Source: Bryobacterales bacterium
GTDB taxonomy: Bacteria > Acidobacteriota > Terriglobia > Bryobacterales > Bryobacteraceae
Direction of reading: 5' to 3'
DNA: 39,638 bases
Assembly: GCA_003162425.1 (NCBI GenBank)
Contig: PMOK01000042.1
Location: forward strand, 65,701-105,338
The notes beneath the pieces were generated by a model. The model was not told where the DNA came from and made no database searches. It saw only the letters and a program-made list of their open reading frames with translations. Positions 1 to 9,835 of this stretch are shown here, in pieces; positions within the stretch are counted from its first letter, which is position 1, and every line of letters starts with the position of its first letter. The position numbers and the translations under genes are program-made.

Positions 1-399
1 GTTTTGCATTCCGATGGCACGTTTGCCGAAGATTTGCGGCTCGAGTTTGACGCGCCGCTCGCCATGAATGGCCGGTCGGTAATCATGCAGGCCTCGCGCA
101 AGATTCCGGCGGCCATCGCGGAGCTGCTGGAACGAAATCGGACACCCGCCTCCGCGGTCAAAATATTTCTGATGCACCAGGCCAATCAGAATCTGATCGA
201 TCGCGTCGCCAAGGCTCTGGACGTACAAGCGGGAATGTTCTACTCGAACATTCGCGGTTATGGCAACACTTCGTCGGCGTCGATGTTGATTGCCGCGTCC
301 GAATGGTGGCAGGCGCATGGCCCGGCTCCCGGCGACCTGATCTGCTTCACGGCCTTCGGCGCGGGATTCCATTGGGGCGCGCTGCTGGTGGAAGCGTGA
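1..399 (+). CDS. fabH: 3-oxoacyl-ACP synthase III family protein, C-terminal part
   Basis: Open at the left edge of the window, so only the last 132 or so residues are present. FabH-type ketosynthases condense acetyl-CoA (or another acyl-CoA) with malonyl-ACP to start fatty acid synthesis in the cytosol. The visible half carries the HQAN block (MHQANQNLIDRVA), which holds the catalytic His, and the GNTSSAS block, which holds the catalytic Asn. It ends with the usual AFGAGFHWGALLVEA-type strand that closes the thiolase fold. The active-site Cys lies upstream of the window. A REP-like hairpin follows 40 bases after the stop, between this gene and the convergent oxidoreductase. Related KAS III-like enzymes of secondary metabolism cannot be excluded from the C-terminus alone. 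Confidence 0.9.
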   Translation, partial: VLHSDGTFAEDLRLEFDAPLAMNGRSVIMQASRKIPAAIAELLERNRTPASAVKIFLMHQANQNLIDRVAKALDVQAGMFYSNIRGYGNTSSASMLIAASEWWQAHGPAPGDLICFTAFGAGFHWGALLVEA

Positions 400-438
400 T
401 CTAGTGTCCCCTCACTTACGTGCGGGGCTACTGCAAAA

Positions 439-489
439 GTAGGACAAGCCTCCGGCTTGTGCAGTTGGCAAGCCGGAGGCTTACCCTAC
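439..489. repeat. REP family 1, copy a (twin hairpin)
   Basis: A 51-bp imperfect palindrome starting GTAGG and ending CCTAC. It holds two hairpins, CAAGCCTCCGGCTTG and its reverse complement, slightly changed here by a G>A in the second arm tail. It lies between the convergent fabH and oxidoreductase genes and overlaps the last codon of the latter. The same element recurs at 2082, 2701 and 6418. Confidence 0.9.
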
Positions 490-2060
490 TTCAGAATCTC
501 CCGCGCCGCGTTGTACCCTGGTGCGCCCATCACGCCGCCTCCCGGGTGCGTGCCCGAACCACACAGGTACAAACCCTTGATCGGCGTTTTATAGCGCGCG
601 CAACCGGCTACCGGCCGCAGCACGAACATCTGATCCAGGCTCATCTCGCCATGAAAAATATTGCCGCCAGTGAGTCCAAAGCGACGCTCCAGATCGAGCG
701 GTGTGAGCACCTGCTTGTCGATGATCAGCGAACGGAACCCAGGTGCATATTCTTCAATCAGGTCGAACACGCGATAAGCGAAGGGTTCGCGCAGCTCGTC
801 CCAGGTGGCGTCGCGCAACGTATAAGGCGCGTACTGCAGAAATATCCCCATGATGTGCTTGCCGGGCGGCGCAAGCGACGGATCATACACGGTGGGGATG
901 GTCATCTCGATCATCGGCGAATGCGAAGGCTGGCCGTATTTGGCATCATCCCAGGCGCGCTCGATGTATTCAATGGACGGGCAGATATGCATGGTGGTGC
1001 GGTGCTGCGGCCCGTTATCGCCAGGGTACGCCCGGAAATTCGGCAGTCCGCTCAGCGCGAGATTGATCTTGCAAGATGTGCCCTGGCTGCGATATTTGCG
1101 GATGGAGTCGAGAAAATCCGGCGGCAGGTGGCGCGCGTCCAACAGATGCAGGAAGGTCAATTGCGGCGTAAGATTGCTGGCGACGATATTGGCCTCGATC
1201 TCTTCCCCGCCCTCTAGCACCACTCCCCGCGCGCGTCCGTTTTCCACGCGGATCGTTTCCACAGGCGCATTGAGCCGGATCACGACGCCCTTGCTGCGGG
1301 CCGAGTCCGCGATGGCATTCGACACGCCGCCCATTCCACCGCGCACAAATCCCCACAAGCCCCTGTGTCCGCCCACGCCTCCCATCACGTGGTGCAACAG
1401 TATGTAAGCCGTGCCGGGCGAGCGCGGCCCGCCGTTAGCGCCGATGACACCATCGGTGGCCAACGTCACCTTGATCTCCTCGGATTCGAACCATTCATCC
1501 AGCAAATCCGCCGCGCTCTCGGTGAACACCTTCACCATGCCGACGATTTCCTTCGCGCTCAGGCCGCGGAGTTTGCCCATGAGCTTCAAGTAATCGATAA
1601 AATCGCCCAATCCGGCGGGTGGAAACTCGGGAGGCGTGGTCAACAGCAGACCCTCCACCACTGTCGAGATCCGCTCTAAGTGATCTTCGAATGCGGGAAA
1701 CACATCGGCGTCATGTTTGGAGAATTTCGCAATTTCGGCGACAGTCTTCGCGCGATCCTGCCACATGAAGAGATGGCGGTCGTCCGGGAAGGCAGAGAAG
1801 AATGCCGGATCCTTCGCGTCCACCTGATATCCGAAGCGAGCCAGCTCAAGTTCCCGGACGATCCGCTCCTGGAACAGGCTCGTCAGGTACGACGCGGTAG
1901 AGACGCGATAACCGGGCCAGATTTCTTCCGTGACCGCGCAGCCGCCCACCAGCTCACGTTTTTCCAGCACCAACACTTTGCGCCCAGCCCGCGCGAGATA
2001 AGCCGCGGTGACCAGTCCGTTGTGTCCCGCGCCGATGATGATTACGTCGTATTTAGTCAA
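486..2060 (-). CDS. Phytoene dehydrogenase-like FAD-dependent oxidoreductase
   Basis: A flavoprotein of about 524 residues in the phytoene desaturase/amine oxidase superfamily, closest in style to the PYROXD2-like group. The N-terminus has the dinucleotide-binding fold (DVIIIGAGHNGLVTAAYLA, then an acidic strand end VLVLEKRELVGG). The C-terminus has the second FAD motif (GLYLCGSGTHPGGGVMGAPG). The substrate is not predictable; carotenoid genes are absent nearby. I chose the TTG at 2060 (L-TKYDVIIIG) because the upstream in-frame extension to 2114 is translated from REP repeat copy b and has no family counterpart. The stop lies at the edge of REP copy a. The gene is convergent with fabH and divergent from the RAYT gene. 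Start confidence is moderate; no strong Shine-Dalgarno is visible. Confidence 0.85.
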   Translation of the reverse strand: MTKYDVIIIGAGHNGLVTAAYLARAGRKVLVLEKRELVGGCAVTEEIWPGYRVSTASYLTSLFQERIVRELELARFGYQVDAKDPAFFSAFPDDRHLFMWQDRAKTVAEIAKFSKHDADVFPAFEDHLERISTVVEGLLLTTPPEFPPAGLGDFIDYLKLMGKLRGLSAKEIVGMVKVFTESAADLLDEWFESEEIKVTLATDGVIGANGGPRSPGTAYILLHHVMGGVGGHRGLWGFVRGGMGGVSNAIADSARSKGVVIRLNAPVETIRVENGRARGVVLEGGEEIEANIVASNLTPQLTFLHLLDARHLPPDFLDSIRKYRSQGTSCKINLALSGLPNFRAYPGDNGPQHRTTMHICPSIEYIERAWDDAKYGQPSHSPMIEMTIPTVYDPSLAPPGKHIMGIFLQYAPYTLRDATWDELREPFAYRVFDLIEEYAPGFRSLIIDKQVLTPLDLERRFGLTGGNIFHGEMSLDQMFVLRPVAGCARYKTPIKGLYLCGSGTHPGGGVMGAPGYNAAREILK

Positions 2061-2081
2061 CTCACGATTGTAGCGTGTAGC

Positions 2082-2132
2082 GTAGGACAAGCCTCCGGCT
2101 TGTCCAGTTGGCAAGCCGGAGGCTTGCCCTAC
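2082..2132. repeat. REP family 1, copy b (upstream flank of RAYT)
   Basis: A 51-bp inverted repeat, GTAGGA...CCCTAC, with the hairpins CAAGCCTCCGGCTTG and CAAGCCGGAGGCTTG separated by TCCAGTTGG. It lies in the divergent gap between the oxidoreductase and the RAYT transposase, 50 bases before the transposase start. Confidence 0.92.
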
Positions 2133-2181
2133 GGGGAACGGTGAACTGAGAAGAATCGAGAAATACCTCCACTGTTCGTTT

Positions 2182-2772
2182 ATGAGCGTCGAAGATGGAT
2201 TCTATCGCCGGCATCTGCCTCATTGGCAGGTAGACGGCGCTCCGCATTTTATTACCTGGAGACTCGAAGGTTCGCTTCCGGCTCATATGACCGCTGAATT
2301 TCTTGAGATTGATGAAAAATTAGACGCCGCGGAAACAGGCCCCCTCTGGCTTCGCCGACCGCGGATCGCGGAGATGGTGGTGAACACTCTTCACTACGGG
2401 GAGCAAAAACTTAGACTCTACGAACTACTGGCCTGGGTCGTGATGGCGAACCATGTTCACGTCGTCATTTATGCCCGGGCAACCCTGGCTCGAATCACGC
2501 ACGCTGTCAAGGGATATACGGCGCTGCAAGCCAACCGGATATTAGATCGAACCGGTCAATTCTGGCAGCACGAATCATTCGACCGTTGGATTCGGGACCG
2601 GTATGAATTGGAACGCATCATCCGATACGTGGAGCGGAATCCCGTCAAAGCTGGGCTCGTAAAATGCGAAGATGACTTTCGTTGGTCAAGCGCATTCCCC
2701 GTACCGCAAGCCTCCGGCTTGCGAAAAGGGCAAGCCGGAGGCTTGCCCTACGCGGACGCGGTTACACGGTAA
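2182..2772 (+). CDS. REP-associated tyrosine transposase (RAYT, TnpA_REP family)
   Basis: A 196-residue Y1-type HUH single-strand nuclease. RAYTs are related to IS200/IS605 transposases and are thought to mobilise REP hairpins. Visible features are the N-terminal YRRHLPHWQ...FITWRL block, the metal-binding HUH pair in NHVHVV (His91 and His93), and the catalytic-Tyr helix in RYVERNPVKAGLV (Tyr149). The WSSAF tail is also typical. REP family 1 copies sit on both sides, at 2082-2132 and 2701-2751, and the last 20 or so codons are read through copy c, giving ASGL and AGGLPY residues. The reading frame is intact, so the protein may be active. It overlaps the end of the convergent DHFR-like gene by 25 bases. 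Confidence 0.93.
   Translation: MSVEDGFYRRHLPHWQVDGAPHFITWRLEGSLPAHMTAEFLEIDEKLDAAETGPLWLRRPRIAEMVVNTLHYGEQKLRLYELLAWVVMANHVHVVIYARATLARITHAVKGYTALQANRILDRTGQFWQHESFDRWIRDRYELERIIRYVERNPVKAGLVKCEDDFRWSSAFPVPQASGLRKGQAGGLPYADAVTR
2701..2751. repeat. REP family 1, copy c (inside RAYT 3' end)
   Basis: A 51-bp twin hairpin. The first stem is CAAGCCTCCGGCTTG and the second CAAGCCGGAGGCTTG, as in copies a and b. It forms the 3' end of the RAYT coding region and touches the stop codon of the convergent DHFR-like gene. Confidence 0.92.
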
Positions 2773-3293
2773 TTCAAATGCACCACACCGTCAGTGAACT
2801 TGCGCGTTGAGAGCAAGCGTAGTGGGACTGTGCGGCGCCCCGCCGCAATCAACGGTATGCCTTCCCCAATCAACACCGGTATCACATGGATACTGAACTC
2901 GTCGATCTGCCCTGCGTCCAGAAATGTAGCGATCAGCCCGCCACCGCCCATCATCCAGATGTCCTTGCCCGGCTGCTTCCGCAGGCGTTTCGCAAACGGG
3001 CCGATCGGTTCATTGACAAACTCAACGTCCGTTGCCGGCGACTTCGGTGGCCGATGGGTGAAGACATAATTCTTCACCTTCGGACCGAATCCGCCAACCC
3101 CGCCCATGGTGAGCGCCTGGTCATAAGTTTTGCGGCCCCACAGTATGGTGTCTATCGAAGCGAAGAACGCGCCCATCCCGTAGTTGCCCTTTGGCCGCGG
3201 ACGGTCCAGCCAATCGAAGCTTCCGTCCGCACGGGCGATGTAGCCATCGGCGCTGGTCGCGATGTAGACGATAATCTTCCGGTTACGTTTCAT
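2748..3293 (-). CDS. Dihydrofolate-reductase-family protein (RibD C-terminal domain type)
   Basis: A 181-residue stand-alone reductase of the RibD_C/YyaP-YwjB family, which shares the DHFR fold and uses NADPH. The start MKRNRKIIVYIATSADGYIARADGSFDWL matches the family strand and substrate loop. The middle IDTILWGRKTYDQ and the motif MMGGGGLIATFLDAGQIDEF are the nucleotide-binding parts. The length is normal. The physiological substrate is unknown for most members, and trimethoprim-insensitive DHFR activity should not be assumed. The ATG start at 3293 aligns with the family N-terminus. The stop lies at the edge of REP copy c, and the gene is followed upstream, on the same strand, by glgB after about 40 bases. 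Confidence 0.85.
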   Translation of the reverse strand: MKRNRKIIVYIATSADGYIARADGSFDWLDRPRPKGNYGMGAFFASIDTILWGRKTYDQALTMGGVGGFGPKVKNYVFTHRPPKSPATDVEFVNEPIGPFAKRLRKQPGKDIWMMGGGGLIATFLDAGQIDEFSIHVIPVLIGEGIPLIAAGRRTVPLRLLSTRKFTDGVVHLNYRVTASA

Positions 3294-3335
3294 GGGGAGC
3301 AGTATGCGGCCTGGCTCCCGACAACCTATGTCATA

Positions 3336-5505
<2,170 letters not shown>

Positions 5506-5507
<2 letters not shown>

Positions 5508-6447
5508 GCACAGCTATTATGGCAGAGAGGTCAGAGTGGAGAAGGCGGAGTTGCATGTTCATCTCGAAGGGTCCATCGAGGCTGAGACTCTCATGGCGAT
5601 TGATCCGTCCGTCTCACGCGCCGAGATCGAGGCTAATCTTCATGGCAAGACCTTCGAGGAATTCCTGCGCGGTTATATCTGGGTGAACAATCGGCTGAAG
5701 ACTCCCGAGCATTATGCAATCGCGACCCGGCATCTGCTCGACCGGCTGGCGTTTCAGGATGTCACCTATGTGGAGATCACGCTATCGGCCGGCGTCGTCT
5801 TGTGGAAGGATCAGGATTTGGCTGCCGTATATGACGCGGTGTGGAAGGAATCCGAGCGGTCCCGCGTGAAAGCCCTTTGGATCGTCGATGCCGTGCGGCA
5901 TTTTGGCGCCGAGGCCGGCATGCGTGTCGCCGAATTTGCCGTCTCGCGGCGCGAAGAAGGCGCAATTGCTTACGGCATCGGCGGGGATGAAGCGCGAGGA
6001 CCGGCGGAATGGTTTCGCGATGTTTTCGCGTATGCGCGCGATGGAGGATTGCGGTTGGTCTGCCATGCGGGTGAAACGACGGGCCCTGAATCCATCTGGG
6101 CGGCGCTCGAAATCGGCGCCGAACGGATCGGGCATGGCATCGCGGCAGCTCGCGATCCGGCGTTGATGGCCAAACTTCGCGAGTTGAACGTGCCCCTCGA
6201 GGTGTGCATTTCAAGCAACGTTTGCACGGGCGTGGTGGCTTCGGTGGAGGAACATCCGGTGCGGAAGCTGTACGACGCCGGTGTACCGATCGTACTCAAT
6301 ACCGACGATCCGGCATTTTTCCGCACGTCACTCACGCGGGAATACGAACTGGCGCGCGATGTGTTCGGTTTACCCGCAGAGGAACTGGCGGCGAATAGTT
6401 TTCGATACGCATTCGGCGTGGGACAAGCCTCCGGCTTGTCCAGTTAA
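5506..6447 (+). CDS. Adenosine deaminase family amidohydrolase
   Basis: About 313 residues, a zinc amidohydrolase that deaminates adenosine or a related purine (adenine, aminodeoxyfutalosine). Zinc ligands and catalytic residues are all present: HVHLEGS near the N-terminus, CHAGE, the IGHGI His and the NTDDP Asp pair. Two starts are possible. ATG 5506 overlaps the glgB start. GTG 5536 has a better ribosome site (GAGAGG, five bases upstream) and begins directly before the conserved [10 protein letters not shown] strand. The C-terminus is odd: after SFRYAFGVG the reading frame enters REP copy d and ends in QASGLSS, so the last helix seems replaced by repeat-coded residues. It shares a TTAA (overlapping stops) with the convergent DNA glycosylase. 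Confidence 0.88.
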
Positions 6448-6470
6448 GGCAAGCCGGAGGCTTGCCTCAC
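6418..6470. repeat. REP family 1, copy d (across two stop codons)
   Basis: A 53-bp twin hairpin with stems CAAGCCTCCGGCTTG and CAAGCCGGAGGCTTG. The loop between them contains TTAA at 6444-6447, which is TAA on both strands and ends both convergent genes. The element probably also acts as a bidirectional transcript end, although no T-run is seen. Confidence 0.92.
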
Positions 6471-7151
6471 GTTGAAATAAGCGCACAAATCCGTCACCGA
6501 ACAAATCCGGCACAGCGGCGCATTCAACTTGCAGAGCTCCTGGCCGTGCTGGCGCAGTAGCTGATTGGCTTTGATCAGCGGCGCGCACTCCTGGCCAATC
6601 TCGCCGGCAATTGCTTCATGGACGGAACGATAGGTGGCCGAATAGTTCTTGCACTCCTGCCCGTAGCCGATGCGGCGCAACACGCGCAGGCCGTTCGAAT
6701 CGAGTCCCAGCACGGCGTAGCTCTTCGTGAATAACAGAATCTTCTCCGCGCCTGGCTCGCCGATGTTCGGGTAGAGGCGGAGAGCCTTCTTGGCTTGTTT
6801 CAACGGCAGTTTGAGTGCCTTGCGAAGGTCGCCCTGAAACTGGTCCAGAGTGATTCGCGCGATGGTACGGAGCCGTTCCACGCGGACCTCAGGACGCATG
6901 CCACCCATCTTGGCGATTTCAAGCAGCGTAGCTTGCGGCGCCGCCAGGATCTGTTTCGCCGTCAGGCCGACACGCTGGCGCAGAGCTTCGAATGCAGCTT
7001 CACGCCGTTCGTCGTTTAACAAGTACGCCACGTTTTCCCAGAGGATCAGCTCGAACGGGTCGGACTTGGGCGGTTTCGGCCGGCCGTACTTGGACTGCAG
7101 CCGCTGGATCACCTTACCGAAAAGTCTGGCCGGTTGATCCACTGTTTCCAA
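6444..7151 (-). CDS. Endonuclease III-like HhH-GPD iron-sulfur DNA glycosylase
   Basis: A 235-residue base-excision repair protein of the Nth/MutY superfamily. The helix-hairpin-helix is seen as LYPNIGEPGAEKILLF and the catalytic Asp region as GLDSNGLRVLRRIGYG. The 4Fe-4S cluster motif near the C-terminus is complete: C-x6-C-x2-C-x5-C in CKLNAPLCRICSVTDLC. The hairpin Lys that makes classical Nth a bifunctional lyase (GxxKTA context) is replaced by Pro in GEPGA, so this may be a monofunctional glycosylase. The last seven residues (RQASGLP) are encoded by REP copy d. It starts 6 bases after the stop of the membrane regulator upstream, so the two are probably co-transcribed. Specificity cannot be read from sequence. 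Confidence 0.88.
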   Translation of the reverse strand: METVDQPARLFGKVIQRLQSKYGRPKPPKSDPFELILWENVAYLLNDERREAAFEALRQRVGLTAKQILAAPQATLLEIAKMGGMRPEVRVERLRTIARITLDQFQGDLRKALKLPLKQAKKALRLYPNIGEPGAEKILLFTKSYAVLGLDSNGLRVLRRIGYGQECKNYSATYRSVHEAIAGEIGQECAPLIKANQLLRQHGQELCKLNAPLCRICSVTDLCAYFNVRQASGLP

Positions 7152-7157
7152 TCGATC

Positions 7158-8597
7158 TTATTGCAGACCCATTTTGCGGACTACTTCGGGGAGATCGGAA
7201 CCGGCGGCATCGGCGTCCCTTAGGTACCGGCACCAGACCAGGGCTGGATCGTGCTCCTTGTAAGCGGTCGCGAAAAATTCGCCCTTCCAGCCGTCGACCG
7301 AAGCCTTCAGCAAACTGAGAGTGGTCGGCGGGATATACGTGGACATCGACAAACGAACCATGTCCTCATAGCCTCGCTTGGCCTCTGGCCATTCCTGATT
7401 GTCCGAAGCGCGGTAGGTCTTGATGAACCTTCCATCCACAGTGGGTGCCTGAGATAGGAGCGTAGATATGAGGGCGAACGGCGCTCGCGCCTGCGTGTCT
7501 CCCCGGAGCATTTCCCCGAGATAGATCAGTCGCAGGATCTTGCCGACGTCAAAATCGGGATAAAGTTCCTTTAGATTCCTGGCTTCCGCCTCCGCCTCAT
7601 CCAATCTCTCGGTGTTTAAATCCACAATCACCATTGCCTCGTTAACGGCGAAAGACACCGGATCCAGCCGCTGTGCCAACTTGGCCTGGCTGCGTGCCTG
7701 GTCGGAACGCTTCAAAATCAGCAAGTGCATCGCATAGCCGCGGTGGCTGTCGGCGTCCATCGGATCCAGCCGTATCGCTTCCAGGTATTCGCTCTCGGCG
7801 CCCAGCCAATCCCACTCGTAGTAGGTCTTGATGGTGGCCAATGCCAGGTGTGGTTGCCCGAGAGATGCATCGCGCTCGATGGCGCGATGAGCGGCGTCGG
7901 TCGCTCGAAGGGCGTAGATGGCGGGCGGGACCAGGCCGCGGGCGACCATCGATGCGAACGTTTCCGCCAGGCCGCTCCAGGCTCGGGCGTCCGTCGAATC
8001 CTCGCGGATGGCCTGCTCGAAACAAGCTACGGCCTGCTGGAGCGAAGTTGGCGTTCGAAGCTGGAGGAAATGGCGCCCCTTGCGTACCAGGACGCTCTCC
8101 ACTTTGGCCGGCGCCGCGCGTTGGAATTGATTCCGGACTAATCCTGCCCAGGCCACTGCCACGAGAGCCACGGCAATAGCCGCAATGGCAAGAATCATCC
8201 ACCTGGGCCGGCGTCCGGTTGGGAGAACGACGCCCGCCGAGTCGTCGGTTGGAACAGCCCGTTCTTCTACGACAAACCGCGGGCGATAGCTGCCCTTCTG
8301 GATTTCAATACGAATCGGCGACGGCGCGTCTCGGTTTGCGTAGTGCTCCAGCAGACTCAGGCGAAGCCGTCGGATTTCACTCCTGACATTCGCCTGGCGT
8401 TTTGAATCGTAGTCCGCGTCCCCGCAAACCTCGGCCGCAATGACGGATTCCTTGAGTTGGTGTCCGCGGCCGTCGAGCGTTTGCTCCACCAGAAATTTCA
8501 ACAATTCAGCCTGCCGGGGTGACAACGCCAGGGCGGAACTCGACAAAACCCGAGCTAGCTCCGCGCGTACCGCATCCGATGGGGCTTCGGACTGCAC
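7158..8597 (-). CDS. Membrane-anchored winged-helix regulator with TPR repeats (CadC/ToxR-like)
   Basis: 479 residues in three parts. Residues 1-110 are an OmpR-type winged helix (LSPRQAELLKFLVEQTL, then QANVRSEIRRLRLSLLEHY, and a wing ending IEIQKGSYRPRF). One transmembrane helix lies at about 130-155 (WMILAIAAIAVALVAVAWAG). The rest is tetratricopeptide-like helices (for example AWSGLAETFASMVARG and EYLEAIRLDPMDADSHRGYA), probably outside the membrane. One-component regulators of this shape sense a signal at the envelope and bind DNA from the membrane. It is divergent from a PEP-CTERM gene, with direct and inverted repeats in between that could be its site. The DNA glycosylase gene follows in the same operon. 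The signal is unknown. Confidence 0.85.
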   Translation of the reverse strand: MQSEAPSDAVRAELARVLSSSALALSPRQAELLKFLVEQTLDGRGHQLKESVIAAEVCGDADYDSKRQANVRSEIRRLRLSLLEHYANRDAPSPIRIEIQKGSYRPRFVVEERAVPTDDSAGVVLPTGRRPRWMILAIAAIAVALVAVAWAGLVRNQFQRAAPAKVESVLVRKGRHFLQLRTPTSLQQAVACFEQAIREDSTDARAWSGLAETFASMVARGLVPPAIYALRATDAAHRAIERDASLGQPHLALATIKTYYEWDWLGAESEYLEAIRLDPMDADSHRGYAMHLLILKRSDQARSQAKLAQRLDPVSFAVNEAMVIVDLNTERLDEAEAEARNLKELYPDFDVGKILRLIYLGEMLRGDTQARAPFALISTLLSQAPTVDGRFIKTYRASDNQEWPEAKRGYEDMVRLSMSTYIPPTTLSLLKASVDGWKGEFFATAYKEHDPALVWCRYLRDADAAGSDLPEVVRKMGLQ

Positions 8598-8662
8598 ATG
8601 GTCTCCGGTCCTCCAATATTAGATTAAATCGCGCAATTAGTGCAACGTACAGAAATGTAACC

Positions 8663-8691
8663 AAGGCGTGCGCACGCCATTCGCACGCCTT
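8663..8691. promoter_or_regulatory. Candidate operator for the divergent winged-helix regulator
   Basis: This site contains a perfect 14-bp palindrome GGCGTGCGCACGCC (8665-8678). CGCACGCC occurs twice, at 8671 and 8682, an 11-bp period. AAGGCGTGCG and CGCACGCCTT also form a perfect 10-bp inverted repeat across the site. OmpR-type winged helices often bind tandem direct repeats with about 10-11 bp spacing. The link to the adjacent regulator is inferred from position. Confidence 0.5.
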
Positions 8692-8742
8692 ATCTATTGC
8701 CCTTTTCCAGGGGCAGGACCAGACTGAACGTGGAGGAAAGAC

Positions 8743-8832
8743 ATGTTATATCAAAGCCCGGAGGCCAAAACGGAAATCCCATTTGAATTCTGGGTTCCAA
8801 AAACGGAGACGAACAAGGTGGCTTATGAATAA
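8743..8832 (+). CDS. Candidate 29-residue leader peptide coupled to PEP-CTERM gene
   Basis: A short frame starting ATG at 8743 behind a near-perfect Shine-Dalgarno (GGAGG, six bases upstream). It encodes MLYQSPEAKTEIPFEFW and continues to a TAA at 8830-8832. Its stop overlaps the ATG (8825) of the PEP-CTERM protein by eight bases, a layout typical of translational coupling. The downstream gene itself has only a modest ribosome site (AGGTGG, three bases before ATG). No family is recognised. It could be a true small protein, a regulatory leader or chance. Confidence 0.45.
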   Translation: MLYQSPEAKTEIPFEFWVPKTETNKVAYE

Positions 8833-9460
8833 ATTTGCAATTGTGCTTCTGCTGAGCGCTGTTTCTTGCAGCGCCGAACCTCTCGTCGGGCCTCTCAGTG
8901 TAAGCAACATTCTCGATTGGGACCTGACGGTGAGTGACCCCGCCGCGGCGATCACCTCGTCTGTCATCCTAGGGCCGTTGAGCGGGAACAATTCCCAAGT
9001 CGGGCTTGCCGGCTCCGATTTGACGGAAACGTCGAGCCAGCTATTTTTCAATTTTAGCGGCACCGACAATGGCTGGCTTTTGTTTCAAGCCGCGACCCTG
9101 TTTGACGGTAGTGATTTTTGGTGCTCTGCGAACTCGCCCTACAATTCGAGCGTGATCCAATCGTGTTCAAACAACCCTGGTATCGGAGAATCCCTCTCCA
9201 CCCACCTTGCACTTACCGTGGACGGCCCGATACTCTCCGGGGATCTCGTGATCGCGAGCGGAGGAACCGCCTCGGGAGCCGACATTATATACAACGTTAA
9301 TCAGTCCTGGACCATTGGCCCCAATACCTATAGCGTGACCGGCACGGTCACAACCGGACCAGTAGCCGCAGCCGTGCCCGAGCCGTCCACCGTTGGTTGG
9401 CTGGGCCTCAGCATGACCGTCATGGGGCTCTGGAAATTCCGCGCTTCGCGCTCGTCTTGA
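8825..9460 (+). CDS. Secreted PEP-CTERM sorting-domain protein
   Basis: 211 residues. The N-terminus is a signal peptide (MNKFAIVLLLSAVSCSAEP). The body is beta-rich and low in Lys, with two Cys in SDFWCSANSP and IQSCSNNPG that may form a disulfide. The C-terminus is a PEP-CTERM tag: AAVPEPSTVGW, then a hydrophobic helix (LGLSMTVMGLW), then a basic tail (KFRASRSS). PEP-CTERM proteins are handled by exosortase and are often linked to exopolysaccharide or the cell surface; no exosortase is in the window. I chose ATG 8825 over the long upstream extension because the signal peptide begins there. The body has no family I recognise. Confidence 0.85.
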   Translation: MNKFAIVLLLSAVSCSAEPLVGPLSVSNILDWDLTVSDPAAAITSSVILGPLSGNNSQVGLAGSDLTETSSQLFFNFSGTDNGWLLFQAATLFDGSDFWCSANSPYNSSVIQSCSNNPGIGESLSTHLALTVDGPILSGDLVIASGGTASGADIIYNVNQSWTIGPNTYSVTGTVTTGPVAAAVPEPSTVGWLGLSMTVMGLWKFRASRSS

Positions 9461-9487
9461 TCCTAAGCTCCGTGCTGATCCTGCATT

Positions 9488-9583
9488 AATGCTCCCGTCT
9501 CGCTCGGCGGGACCTCCGTGACCATTGGCGGCGATGACGCCTTCGTCGCGTACGTTAGTCCCGCTCAGGTGAATGTCCATTGA
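9488..9583 (+). pseudogene. Remnant of a TIGR03437-type (Solibacter C-terminal) domain
   Basis: In one frame the DNA reads APVSLGGTSVTIGGDDAFV and AYVSPAQVNVH followed by TGA. This matches the usual GGxSVTIxGxxAxVxYVSPxQINVQVP stretch of this acidobacterial domain. The match stops where QVP should follow, by a frameshift, and no upstream part of the domain is in frame. It is therefore a gene fragment in the 375-base gap between the two PEP-CTERM genes. Confidence 0.65.
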
Positions 9584-9716
9584 AGTGGAAGAGGCCGGAG
9601 TTATACCTGTCATCAGCGTCCTGGAAGAGATTTCCAAGGCGGGAATAAATTCGGTTTAAGATCCTGACGGTTTCCGACTTCCTGAATGTCGGGCGGGTGC
9701 TGTAGCCTAAGTGCCG

Positions 9717-9831
9717 ATGCGCGCCAAATTCGTGGAGCCGATGCTTCTGTGCGGATCGAGAAGCTGCCGGAGGGCCCGGAATGGAGCGTGGAGCCTAAGC
9801 TGGATGGTGATCGCGCGCTGGCGATAAAGAA
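9717..9831 (+). pseudogene. Remnant of an ATP-dependent DNA ligase N-terminus (LigD/LigC type)
   Basis: Frame one reads MRAKFVEPMLLC. After a one-step frameshift the second frame reads RIEKLPEGPEWSVEPKLDGD and then RALAIK. This is the start of an adenylation domain, including the KxDGxR nucleotidyl-transfer motif (KLDGDR). Nothing downstream continues it; a PEP-CTERM gene start follows within five bases. It is a truncated, frameshifted leftover, by eye. Confidence 0.6.
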
Positions 9832-9835
9832 TTAT

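Noticed and set aside
439..489. Possible CRISPR-like repeats in the REP elements
   Set aside because: Copies are kilobases apart with no regular spacers and no cas genes; they are palindromic twin hairpins linked to RAYT genes.
8519..8824. N-terminal extension of the first PEP-CTERM gene
   Set aside because: The extension is basic, covers the divergent promoter and the winged-helix gene's start, and would bury the signal peptide.
9686..9835. In-frame upstream extension of the second PEP-CTERM gene
   Set aside because: The extension is the DNA ligase remnant; a signal peptide starts cleanly at 9836.
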